Positions 1 through 9,800 of a stretch of DNA of 26,400 nt are shown here, piece after piece. Under the pieces are notes generated by a model. That model searched no databases and was not told the origin of the DNA. It was given only the letters and a program-made list of their open reading frames with translations. The stretch comes from Paramacrobiotus richtersi (Eukaryota; Tardigrada; Eutardigrada; Parachela; Macrobiotidae). Position 1 is the first letter of the stretch; each line of letters begins with the position of its first letter. The stretch covers positions 1 through 26,400 of the forward strand of contig JAQGAU010000550.1 in the NCBI GenBank assembly GCA_034698045.1. Direction: 5' to 3'. A program made the position numbers and the translations under genes.

Positions 1-398
1 CTATTGCAGTAACATTTTAAACTGAAAAATATGATAACTGTCAACTTCTCACTAGTTCTAAATTATGCTTAGACATTCGACATTCACACTGTGTCAGAAG
101 TTTGAATAAACTTGCATTTTTAAACAAACTAGGAAGCGCGAACCATTGCGGTGGAGATTCCACCGCATAGGTAATGACGGAATGAATAAACCCTGCCATT
201 GTATGAATTTCATTAATATGCATACAATAATATATATTGTAGCAGTTTTTGAAGGATTTGTATATATACTGAACTGTTTTCTTGTTATTCGTTTTAGTTG
301 ATAAGCCCTGCAATTATCTGAATTTCAATAATATGCATCAAAGGTACAGGTAGAACCGAGAGATCATTTTGATTAGTAAACAATACAATCTGTTTCAG
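1..398 (+). other. Partial last intron of GT92 copy A
   Basis: The sequence left of the acceptor at 397-398 carries no supported exon and is best read as intron 2 of copy A (intron 2 of copy B is 549 bp). It contains a diverged direct repeat of 38 bp at 186-223 and 301-338 (5 mismatches, period 115). Part of it (CCCTGCAATTATCTGAATTT) resembles the start of the matching intron in copy B near 3311-3330, which supports homologous introns. The open frames here on the minus strand have no protein-like features. Confidence 0.6.
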
Positions 399-853
399 TT
401 GCTTTGGATGAATTTCTCGTGATAAACAATAACAAGCGCATGACGGACCTGGTCCGCAACGGCTCCGACGACTGCGTTGCGATCCGCTCCGCTGTGATGC
501 GCCTACCGGTGCCAAATGCCATCCCGACGACTCGCCCCATTTCCGTGGTGCTCAAGTATTCGATGCGGCAGTCGTTCATCTATCCTTGGTACTGGCGCTC
601 GGAGACTGTGTGCCGGGGCCGGACAGTGATGGCAGCGAGCATGCATGCTCCTCCCCTTATCCTGCCGGGTGTCATGTTTTCAGGCAACAGAACCGCCGAT
701 CCCGATACGGAAGCCATACTGTTTCACATGCGGGAGGAGCAGCTAGACGGTGAGGCGGGTGATTGGTTCTGGGTTAGTGATGAACGTGGTTTGGAGTATG
801 TGGAACGGGTGGCGGTGGCCATGGAGCGCGTTTTACGGAAACTCGGAATGTGA
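399..853 (+). CDS. GT92 (DUF23) family glycosyltransferase, copy A, terminal exon only
   Basis: This is the last exon of a gene that starts before the window. The acceptor is TTTCAG at 393-398. The exon opens with two bases of a split codon and then reads ALDEFLVINNNKRMTDLV to a TGA at 851-853, giving 150 residues. It aligns along its whole length with the terminal exon of copy B (3835-4292), including RNGSDDC, MRQSFIYPW, CRGRTV, GNRTADPDTEA and a shared VLRKLG end, and is one codon shorter. GT92 enzymes are Golgi type II transferases; the metal-binding DxD motif sits exactly here. In copy A the first Asp of DLDEF is replaced by Ala (GCT where copy B has GAT), so the motif reads ALDEF and activity is doubtful. 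The frame is otherwise intact, so this is a possible pseudoenzyme rather than a decayed pseudogene. Confidence 0.85.
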
Positions 854-1888
854 AATCAGTATTGTACAGGACTTCAGTTGAGTTTGGTGTATTGCCGGTT
901 TTAAGTTGCTGGCCTGTTGCATTTTCAGTGGCGTTGATCTTTTAAAGTGATACGATACTCTGGCGGCGATAAAAGTTTTATTTTTGTCAGTGCTATTTTT
1001 TTAATGTTTACAGTTCTGTGTGTGCTGGAATAAAACCAGCTTATAGAAATATACATGCCGCATCAGTAAAATTATCGCATGGCTTGCTGTATAGTTCGCA
1101 ATATTTTAAGGAAAACACCGTATGTTACGGTGTATGAGGTCTAATAAGTAATAAGCATCCAGTAAATGCAGACATCCTAATTCTTTCTAAGCTGTTTTTT
1201 CCACACCAGCATCAAGAATATTCGGTAAAATATTTTGGGCAGAAATGATACTTACAAAGTTCTGCATGATTATGGATTTTAATCGTAAACATTTGCGAAT
1301 ATTTCTTATGGGCATATTATTCATAACCTGACATGGATAGAACAAGGAACAGAAATTTTCTCTGAATGACCTTTCTGTTTCTTCGCAGCACTGAAGTCTG
1401 ATTAATTTTTTTTTTGGTGATTCGTACTAGGATTTGGATTTCCTATTTTTTTAGTAACTAAGACTTGCTCTTCTGTTATTACCGGATGCGTTATGGGTTA
1501 TTGGTTCACTTTACAGTTTGTGAACGCCGTGTAAACAAATAATAGTGACAACGGTTCCGGGTAGTGACGGGTACGCAGTACTTACAAGGTTGGCAGTAAC
1601 GTTCAGAGTAGTATAGATTTTAAGATTTTGACCTTGTATTGTTTCGTTAGCCCGCCCTATCTGATCAGATGATCTGATTTCCTTGTTGCAGCATTCTCGT
1701 GTTCCACTCTCACAAAAGTTACAGTTGTTTACGGTCGTAAACAACTATAACCTAGCTTTTAGTATCCGAGTCCGAATTTTCTGTTTTATATTTTGCGAGA
1801 TGTGCAGGTACCATTTTGTGCAAGCAACAAGCATAAATCTTTTGCCGTGTTGATTTTTCCCCTGGAATCTTTACATTACCTCATGTAG
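854..1888. other. Intergenic region between the two GT92 genes
   Basis: No gene is supported here. Up to about 1290 the sequence is the 3' UTR and flank of copy A and aligns with 4293 to about 4835 downstream of copy B (shared pieces include GTGATAC then AAAGTTTTAT, and GCATCAAGAAT followed by a run resembling AAAATATTTTGGGCAGAAATGATACT). The rest is the AT-rich 5' flank of copy B; I see no clear TATA box. Confidence 0.5.
1029..1034 (+). terminator. Polyadenylation signal of GT92 copy A
   Basis: AATAAA lies about 180 bases after the TGA of copy A. The 3' flank around it is homologous to that of copy B, which has its own AATAAA at 4532-4537. Confidence 0.6.
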
Positions 1889-4292
1889 ATGGCTCATGCA
1901 ATCGCAGTGGGAACCAGAACCCAGCGTCTTCTGTTTGTGATTCTTACAATAGCATTATTCTCCTTTATAACACATTATCTGCGGCGCACACGATGTGGTC
2001 CATGGCCACCATCCCCCGACGAGCCTGTAATGCGAATTGAGCGTTTCAATGTCTCGTTCTCGTCCGGGATGGACTGTGTCCCGTCGCCATCACGGATCGC
2101 CTCCCTGCAGAATCCTCACTGGCAGCGTATGATGGAGCATGTGTTTGTGTATTCGGCCTTTATCACCCACAAACACCCACCCAATCGGACGGTGGAGATT
2201 ATCGCTCTAGTGCAGATCGTCAACGATACGTTTCTACATAATCACGTCTGCGTTTGCTGGTTTCCGCTGGCGAAGGATGAGGACGACAGGGTGATGTCGG
2301 AGGTTGGTGTGGTAAATGAGCCATGGATGGACAGACACGGGGTACGTACCGAAAGACTCCTTTTACAGGCAAAATTATATGTTTTTCTGCTGGACATTAC
2401 TTTGTTCCGTCGCATAATTTTTGCTCAATCTTTAATTAGTTCTGAATCTTTTTATCTGCATTTTAGTTGCCGTTAAACTTACAGCCGTGTTTTCTACTAA
2501 TAACTACGGATCTCTGGTGTTATAATTAACTGAAAAACATCTTCATTCGTTCAGCTTGTTGTATGCGTTCATTCATGCGCCAGTGGCGATTCGCCACTGA
2601 ATCAGTTAGCTCATCCATTCATTCGCTCTCTCATTCATTCATTGAGCCTCGTCCATTCATTCTTTCTCTCATTCATTCACTGAGCCTCCTGTTCGTAGCA
2701 GATCAATGGCCAAATGCAAGATTATCGGGATTGTTATAATTTTACGATTTCCTTCGAATGCGGTTTAATTACGATTCTGTTTTACGTAGTCTGTATTTGC
2801 ATTTTGTTTTGACCGTGTCCATTCTGTTCTGCAGACTAAATATGGTGATGTGCGGTTGATGTGTGATATCCCCGCGAACGCTCTGACCGCTTCCGTTGCC
2901 CTTCAGTGCCAGTCGCGCCACTCCTGCGCATCCATCCGCCTTCCTGTCCATCAGATGCCGGTCAAATCTCCTACACCGTTGACATTTGCCCTGTGCAGTT
3001 CCGTTCTGTATGGGGCTGTTTCGGTGAATAAACTCGTCGAATTTATCGAATATTACAGAATCATCGGTATCGATAAGTTCGTGTTTTACAAGCATGAAGT
3101 GTCCAGTGATGTTCAGCGCGTGTTGGATTATTATCGCATGGAAGGGATCGTGGATCTTTGTGCTTGGAAGATTCCCGGTCTGAACATGACCAACACTTCC
3201 ATGGATGTCTGGTATCTCGCGCAGACCGCGGCGCTGAACGATTGCACGGAAAGGACGGGAAATCTGTGGGATTATACGCTTATTGGTAATTATTTTGTTT
3301 TTTTAACGAATCCCGCAGTAATCTGAATTTATTTAGGAAATCGCTATAGGCACCCCCTTTCACCCCCGTTTACTATAGGCACCCCTTTTCGCACCCCGTT
3401 TGCTGCTGCATTTATTTATGCTGTATTTATTTTTTTAGAATTTACAAATTTTGGAAATTTTTACAAAGTTTATTAGGATTTTAAAATTAAGCTCGGCACA
3501 TGATCGTAAACGCGTTAGATGTGCAAAGATTCGTTCTTAGAATTGTGTTTAGTAGTAGGTAAGCGCAGTTATCTAGCACGGTGAAAAGAAAGCCGACAGT
3601 TAAAAATAGCGAAAAGTAAAGCACATGCACGATCGCCGGATTCACTTCCGCAGGAAATAAAATAGCCAGAAATTATTCCGAACAAAATCTAAAATGTTGA
3701 ATCATTCTTCGTCCGTGTGGTGTACATATGTAGTATTGCGATGTGTACATAGGACAACACTGTATTTTTGTAATTGTTGTACCCGTTTCCGAAAAGCGCG
3801 CATGGATCATGTTTGTTAAATAATTCCGTTGCAGTTGATTTGGATGAATTTCTCGTGATAAACCAGAAGAAACGCCTGTCGGACCTGGTCCGCAACGGCT
3901 CCGACGACTGCGTCGTGGTCCGTTCCGCATTGATGCGTTTACCCCCACTCGACTCCATCTCGAAGATCCCCACAACATTTTCCAATGCACTCAAGTCTAC
4001 TATGCGGCAGTCATTCATCTATCCATGGAGTTGGCGCTCGAAAACCGTTTGCCGGGGCCGGACAGTACTGGCAGCGGGCATCCATTATCCCCACTTTATC
4101 GTGCCGGGTGTCCGATTCCTGGGGAACAGGACGGCCGATCCCGATACGGAAGCCGTACTGTTTCACGTGCGGGAGGAATTACTGGACGGGGAGGCTGGGA
4201 ACTGGTCCTGGGTGGAGGATAGACGGGGATTAGATTATGCCGAACGGGTTGCGGTCAGTGTGAATCGTGTTTTACGGAAACTCGGGGTTTGA
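1889..4292 (+). CDS. GT92 (DUF23) family glycosyltransferase, copy B, complete, three exons
   Basis: Exons are 1889-2341, 2835-3285 and 3835-4292, joined by GT-AG introns of 493 bp (GTACGT...CTGCAG, phase 0) and 549 bp (GTAATT...TTGCAG, phase 1, making a Val codon). The product is 453 aa. The ATG follows an in-frame TAG directly, which fixes the start. Residues about 13-31 (RLLFVILTIALFSFITHYL) form a signal anchor, so a Golgi type II enzyme is expected. GT92 landmarks appear in order: VFVYSAF in exon 1, FIEYYRIIGIDKFVFY and EGIVDLCAWKIP in exon 2, ALNDC just before the second intron, and DLDEF (residues 303-307), the DxD metal site, at the exon 2-3 junction. Several N-glycosylation sequons are present. 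Characterised animal GT92 enzymes such as C. elegans GALT-1 transfer galactose from UDP-Gal, in that case to core fucose; this substrate is inferred here, not shown. An AATAAA lies 240 bases downstream. Confidence 0.88.
2543..2700. repeat. TTCATTCA-rich low-complexity repeat in GT92-B intron 1
   Basis: Degenerate repeats of CATTCATTC with CTCTCTCATT and TGAGCCTC interruptions. Embedded at 2581-2599 is a perfect 9-bp inverted repeat with a one-base centre (CAGTGGCGA T TCGCCACTG). Confidence 0.7.
3344..3402. repeat. 29-bp tandem repeat in GT92-B intron 2
   Basis: Two adjacent copies begin CTATAGGCACCCC at 3344 and 3373. Each is pyrimidine-rich and C-rich, unlike the AT-rich surroundings. Confidence 0.65.
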
Positions 4293-5060
4293 GGTGGTGT
4301 TTCTCAGTTTTTCAAAGGTTTTGATCTGTATGTACAAGTTAAGTCAGTATTATCGGCTTTAAGTTGTTTGCTGTGGCATTTTTCGTAGCGTGGATTTTTT
4401 TGAAGTGATACTTTGTCGGCTTTAAAGTTTTATATTTATCAATGTCAAATTTTTGATGTACTTAAGTTATTGCAATGTGCTGGCAGTTTTATCTGCTTTA
4501 AAGCAGTATGATCGAAAGCAGTATGATCTTGAATAAAAAGCAGTTGATCGAAATGATGATACATCAAATCAGCCAAATAATAATTGAAAATGCCAAATAA
4601 TTAGAACCGGAAGCACAGCTATAATGGCCAACTTGCTATGCAGTGCGCAAAAGTTTTTAAGAAGTATGTACAAATTACTGTCATAGCTTATGAACGACAC
4701 ATCAAAAAGCTATCATGATCAGTTATCAAGCATACGTCGCATTAGTGGCAATACATCGCATCAAGAATTCTGGCCAAAACATTTTGCGCAAAACTGATAC
4801 TCAGAAAACGTTGCGCATGGATTTGTGGGGACTGCGCATGTCATAGATTTTCACTGTAATAATATTATAAGAGCGGCGCTGCATTATGCGCGGAATAAGC
4901 ACTAGTACTCGCTGTCCACTAGCACTAGTACTCGTTCCCCGGGAAAAGGAACGGTAAAACATCATTTACAGCAAACATTACTTTCATAATTTCACTGAAT
5001 TCAACAACATTTTTCTGTTATGAAAACTACTTACTAAGATGTAAATGAACAATTGTGAAG
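4293..5060. other. 3' flank of GT92-B and intergenic DNA
   Basis: The first approximately 540 bases mirror the 3' flank of copy A. After that comes a doubled GCACTAGTACTCG at 4899-4911 and 4922-4934. No coding signal is seen. Confidence 0.45.
4532..4537 (+). terminator. Polyadenylation signal of GT92 copy B
   Basis: AATAAA about 240 bases after the stop, just after a short direct duplication of AAAGCAGTATGATC. Downstream flank to about 4835 is homologous to that of copy A. Confidence 0.55.
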
Positions 5061-5152
5061 AAAAAAAATGTGAACTGCGGGATTTGAACTTCGGCGATCG
5101 GATTTCCATAACACTGGTAACGCTGTAACTTTAAGAACACTATGGCCCCCCG
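5061..5152 (-). repeat. tRNA-derived (SINE-like) element with Pol III A and B boxes
   Basis: Read on the minus strand, GGCCATAGTGTTC (5147-5135) resembles the A box of a Leu/Ser-type tRNA. AGTTCAAATCC (5090-5080) matches the B box consensus GGTTCGANTCC at 9 of 11 positions, with spacing typical of a long-variable-arm tRNA. A run of eight T follows (5068-5061), as a Pol III terminator. The T stem does not pair well, so this is not a functional tRNA; a SINE head or tRNA pseudogene is the likely reading. The GC-richer DNA to its right (5150-5460) may belong to the same or another element. Confidence 0.5.
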
Positions 5153-5534
5153 CATGTCAAAGACAGAAAAAACGGATCGAGTTCGGCTTCGTCTGCAGGC
5201 TGGTGAGTCTACTGAACGTCCGTGTAATCTTAGCACTGCAAACTGCGGGGGCTTTCGGTTGCTCAGTTTCCTGCCTGGCCTGGTGGACCCCTCTTCAACA
5301 ACCAAGACACCATGCTTGCGCAACGGTGCCTTTGTTAACAATCAGCATGCTAAGGCACAGACTATTATCAGTAAGACCCCCCAGTGGACCCTACACACTC
5401 CACCGTCCTCTCTCCACACAACCCCCCTACCGTGGAGTTACAGCTAGCCCGGTGTACTAGCCGGCCGATCCCCGAAGGGTATTGGAATCGAAATTTTTTA
5501 TCGCCGAAAGTGAACGCATTTCTGTCTGCTGCAG
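5153..5534. other. GC-richer intergenic segment without a supported gene
   Basis: Open in more than one plus-strand frame up to about 5450. One frame holds a hydrophobic run (VILALQTAGAFGCS) and a possible donor at 5370 (TTATCA|GTAAGA). None resembles a known family and the frames compete. It may be the upstream part of the orphan exons that follow, or transposon-derived. Confidence 0.3.
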
Positions 5535-5789
5535 AGTTGCAATGACTCAGCACGTTCTATGACGAATCCTGGTACATATTTTGTGGTCTCTGTGGATACA
5601 ACAGGGCAGATTCCCTCCATGGTACGTAATGTTTCAGTTATAAGTTCAATCTTCTTAAAAAGTGTAATGTCGCTGTAATTAAATTACTATGTTAAAGGAA
5701 ACTTTTTATGTTTTACTATGCAGCCATCACCGAGAGAAAGCGAACATCTGCCAGCATTCGTAAAAGAATACCGTTTGCTACGTGGTTGA
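5535..5789 (+). CDS. Possible last two exons of an unrecognised gene, or a relict
   Basis: The segment 5535-5621 is bounded by a strong acceptor (TCTGTCTGCTGCAG) and a strong donor (ATG|GTACGT). It reads 29 codons in phase 0, including MTNPGTYFVVSVDTTGQIPS. The next acceptor (TTTTACTATGCAG at 5711-5723) opens another phase 0 segment, PSPRESEHLPAFVKEYRLL then RG, ending in TGA at 5787-5789. Phases agree and both pieces look protein-like, but I do not recognise a family. An upstream start is uncertain; a candidate is the frame through 5203-5369, which would also join in phase 0. ATTAAA near 5954 could serve polyadenylation. Short segments like these can arise by chance. Confidence 0.25.
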
Positions 5790-6872
5790 CGTAAAACATG
5801 CACGTCGTAATCAATGTGTTTCTGGCTTTAATTTCAGCGGAAGAAACTTTTAATTCTGAAACTCTTCACGTCCCAAGCATTTACTAGGGAGAAGGGGTTC
5901 GAAAGCGACATATATTTGTCCAAATCTCGTGGGTGCAGTGATTGTTATACTTCCTAATTAAAGGTCAAAATATTAATGAGCCGCGATTCTAGCGTTAATG
6001 CCCGACTGCCTGTACAGGTTTTTCGATTTTTCAAATTGGTTGCAATCGCAAAGAACCGTCTTTTCCGCAGTAAGTTTTCTGAACGTTCGCAACCGCTCAT
6101 TCGTTTCTTTTACGCCCATGAAAACTCTTTTTAACGCAGCTTTGATCTAGGCAGTATGTTTGCCCCTTTTTTCACAGATTTATTTTGCTTTCACCATCCA
6201 CTGTGAGGCCTCTAGAATGTGGATCTTTGCTTCTTATATGCAACTTTTCCGTTTAATTGCTAATATTTATGATAACAAGAAATTAAACTGGCAGTGATTT
6301 CTAGCTGTGACGTTGTGAATTCAGTGAGCGTTACAAAATTCGTAATTTATGCCCATACTGTATATAATAATTAATACACCTTACATGTTAGGTCCTTAGC
6401 TTGTCCGTAGTAGTAAGTGACTTACTGTAAGTTAAGTAGTACTAGTAAGTTAACGTTCGTTACGACACCACAAAGGTCCAAACCTCGCCTCGTCACACTG
6501 CCTGATAGCGTTTCGTGTTCCCAAGAATTCTATCCGGAGAAGGTCACCAGGATTTTGACGCTGTGGGAAATGTTTGTTTTTGCCTGATCAAGCATCAGTA
6601 GTGCCGAGTTTCGTTAGTTTATATTAGATTTGTGGTTGCCTTTGACTCCGGGATGGTGATTTTACCATTGTTTTCGTTATTTGGTGAACGGCGCAAGGTG
6701 GGTCCCAACTGTGTACGCTGTATGTAAACATGTCATTATTAATCTGTAATTCGCTGTTCGCTGGTGATGGCACAATGCGTATCATCGACATGCCTACAAC
6801 GTCGAAGACCCCAGTTTCTAAGTGTGCTTTTCTGGAATTTTTCGACTCGATGATTTTATTCGTAGGGAAACC
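5790..6872. other. 5' flank of GT11 copy 1
   Basis: No gene is seen. About 6204-6255 (GAATGTGGATCTTTGCTTCTTATATG and following bases) matches about 10827-10870, upstream of GT11 copy 2, so the duplication unit included flanking DNA. A possible 5' UTR acceptor lies just before the start codon (TTTTATTCGTAG, ending near 6865), with a counterpart before copy 2 near 12632. Confidence 0.4.
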
Positions 6873-9800
6873 ATGCAGTTTTTCAACATGTACAGTCTTT
6901 CTCGGTTTGGACTCCTTAAACCATGGAAGCCTGGAATTAGGATACGAACAGGTGATTTAATACTACCTTGGGGACGTTTCAAACGTATATTGATATCAAT
7001 GCGAGACGACTCCAGTTTTCTCGTCCAGGTTTGGCATGTATCACAACACTACTGATTTTATGCGCACTGCTGCTCTGGCCATGGGTACACCGGATGGAGA
7101 CACTAAAAGAGTGGAATATTTATCGCTCGAAATGTTTGGAGTTTCTGCAAGAGACATCGGAAACAAAAATCATAAATTTGCTTTCACATTGAATTTTTTC
7201 TTGTGTTGAAGTTATTGGCCGTCGGTTCATAAACGACGATTGTAATCAGTTGATTAGAACTACCGCACGATTTTACTGTGACCTTTTCTATGGGGTAGCA
7301 CATGAAAATGTTACATGTAGTTTTAAATTTCCACAAAGGAAAAATCACAGTTTTAAAATCTGCAGTTAAATTATTTATTTACTAAAAATCAATATAATTA
7401 TATTATGTTTATGCCCATGGCCTTCAACACGGGAAAATTGTCCGTGTGGACCTTTTTAAACTTTTTAACTCTTTAATTTTTTTAGTTAAAGTTTGTCGTC
7501 CCTTAAAAAATATCTACGCCACAATTTCATGACAGAACACACTTCTTTCTGCTTTGTTTTCTTATCTTAACTGTTGTTTTCAGCAAAATTTGTCCACTTT
7601 TTTCCGAATCAGCAAACCAAAAATCATCAGAACCTTTTTACATTTCTCACAATTTTCACCCCGGTCGAATTGGATTAGGAAACGAGATGTTTATATACGC
7701 TGCTCTGTGGGTGTTGGCACACCGGAACAACCTCACTATTGCCATTGCGCCGAACAGACTACACAGTGATCTGCAGATTGATCCCCGAACAGTGGGGAGT
7801 TTTGATCTGAGTGACTGCCGGAATTTGGTATTTGGACAGGAAGCGGTCAGTATATATGATCAAAGAGCCGATGGCCTGCTGTTCGCGAATTCACACTCAC
7901 GGAGGAATGTGTCGTTATGGGGCTACTTCCAGTCGTGGAGGTACTTCCATCCGGTGTATCGGGATATAATTCGTCGACAGTTTTCTCACCCCATAATTTC
8001 ACAAAGAGCACAACTTGCTCGTAAACAGGCTTTGGAAAATATTTATCAGGTAGGAATGGAGTACACGGTAAGCCAGTTCACCGTAAATTTAATTGCTTGG
8101 GATAAGTGACCTTTGATATTAGGCTGTATGATTTTAAGTTTTACTGTGCGGTCTTTTATGACTTTGAACGATGGTACTACACCAACCTTTTACTACTACT
8201 TTTACAAATGGTACTACACCAACCGTGGCCCGGAATGTTTTTTGCATTTTATTTTATTATGCTGCCGGCCGAAATAACGATAGGCGTTTGCCTTCTGATC
8301 TACATAACCTGTTGTAACAACATTTGCGGCAGTGATTTGCGGATATCAGGGGCGTAGCTTATAAATAGCACCATAACAATAAAAGCCAGCGCTAAGATCA
8401 CTACACGCACAAGATTTTAAACATTGAAAAAACAACCAAAATCACTATCGGACATCTTTGAACGTGCAGGTAGAGTACCAAGAACACAAGCAGCATTACC
8501 CTTAACAACAGCCAAACTAATGCGATGCTTGATGAAAGCCGTGGATCTCGGCTCCCCAGTTAACTCCCGAATCTTACGTCCAGCGAACTGAATAAGTTCG
8601 ACGAAGGCGGCCCCTAACGTTCCAAAGGTTTCCACAGCCAGTGGGTAAAACAAATATCCACGTTCTTCCACAAAATCATAGGTAATCCGCTTCCTGTTTT
8701 CGGCCAGCCGTGCAACATATCCAGCTTCTTTGGAACTTCCTCTCATATATGTGTCGGCAACAGTATCCGAGCATGTAGCATCCCATACCACAGCTTTTCC
8801 GTGCCGTACCGGAATTAACGTCATGCCATCCGGCCTCTTTCCATCCACTGTCGATAGACCTGGTGGCTCTCTTTGACATGGGTACCCTGCGCACTCAAGA
8901 GATCTTTGCATAACATTGTTAAGTTCGATATGTCGACTCCACCTTCCTTTACTGTTACGGCATGACAAACCGTGATGGCCAACAGACTCCACATGTGTTC
9001 CACAGTTAGTACACTCGTGTGCTTCGACGATCGGCAGACCCAAACGCAAACCAATACCAATCCTCACCTCGTCGTCCCGTAGGACAGTCCCCCAACACGG
9101 AGCAGGTAGAGCGTTTATCCACGCGCCAGAATCCCGCTGAAGAGCAGCCAATAAAACAGCCCGCGCTCTCGGATTACCAATAGTTGACAATCTCAACGTC
9201 GAAACAGTTTGTAATATAGCTGGATTATCCCATGCAGACTGGAACCGACGTAGGCCTTCATCCGGAACCTCACAGTGCGTCAGTTTCACCCACTCATTCA
9301 CAACTGGCTCAAGCAACACCACCGTACCAGTAGGTAAGACACGGCAAACGAGGTGATGTACGGAATACGCCGACGCCAAAAAGGCGGGATAAGCTAGCGA
9401 TACCGTACGACGAATGCCAAATCCACCGTATCTGACGGGCAGTGTCATCTGCTGCCATTGTAGACCATCCACGTCAATATTCATGACCGACTTGATGCCA
9501 ACACGAAGGGTTTCGTCCAACGCTGCTAACAGATCCGCATGTTCGAAACATTTTCCTGAACGGAGGCCGTAAAGGATCTTGGGAAGGTACAGGCAATGTT
9601 TCAGTAAAAACAGGCTGTGGTGGGCGGACAGGGATTCAAGCCTCTTCAAAAACATACATAACTGGCTACGCTTATCGTTATAGCACCACTTTCTGAAGCT
9701 GGCAGATTCTAGCCCCATAAATCGCAGAATTTAAAATTTGTAACGGTAATCAATTTGAAAATGGTGCTAAATGAAAATTCTCGCACAATTAAAAAGACAG

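Noticed and set aside
3673..4018. Minus-strand frames over GT92-B exon 3
   Set aside because: Antisense shadows of the conserved GT92 exon; the same shadow appears over copy A at 294-579.
5142..5447. 101-codon frame beginning MAPRMSKTEK as a gene
   Set aside because: Its start overlaps the tRNA-like element, two other frames are equally open, and no family is recognisable.
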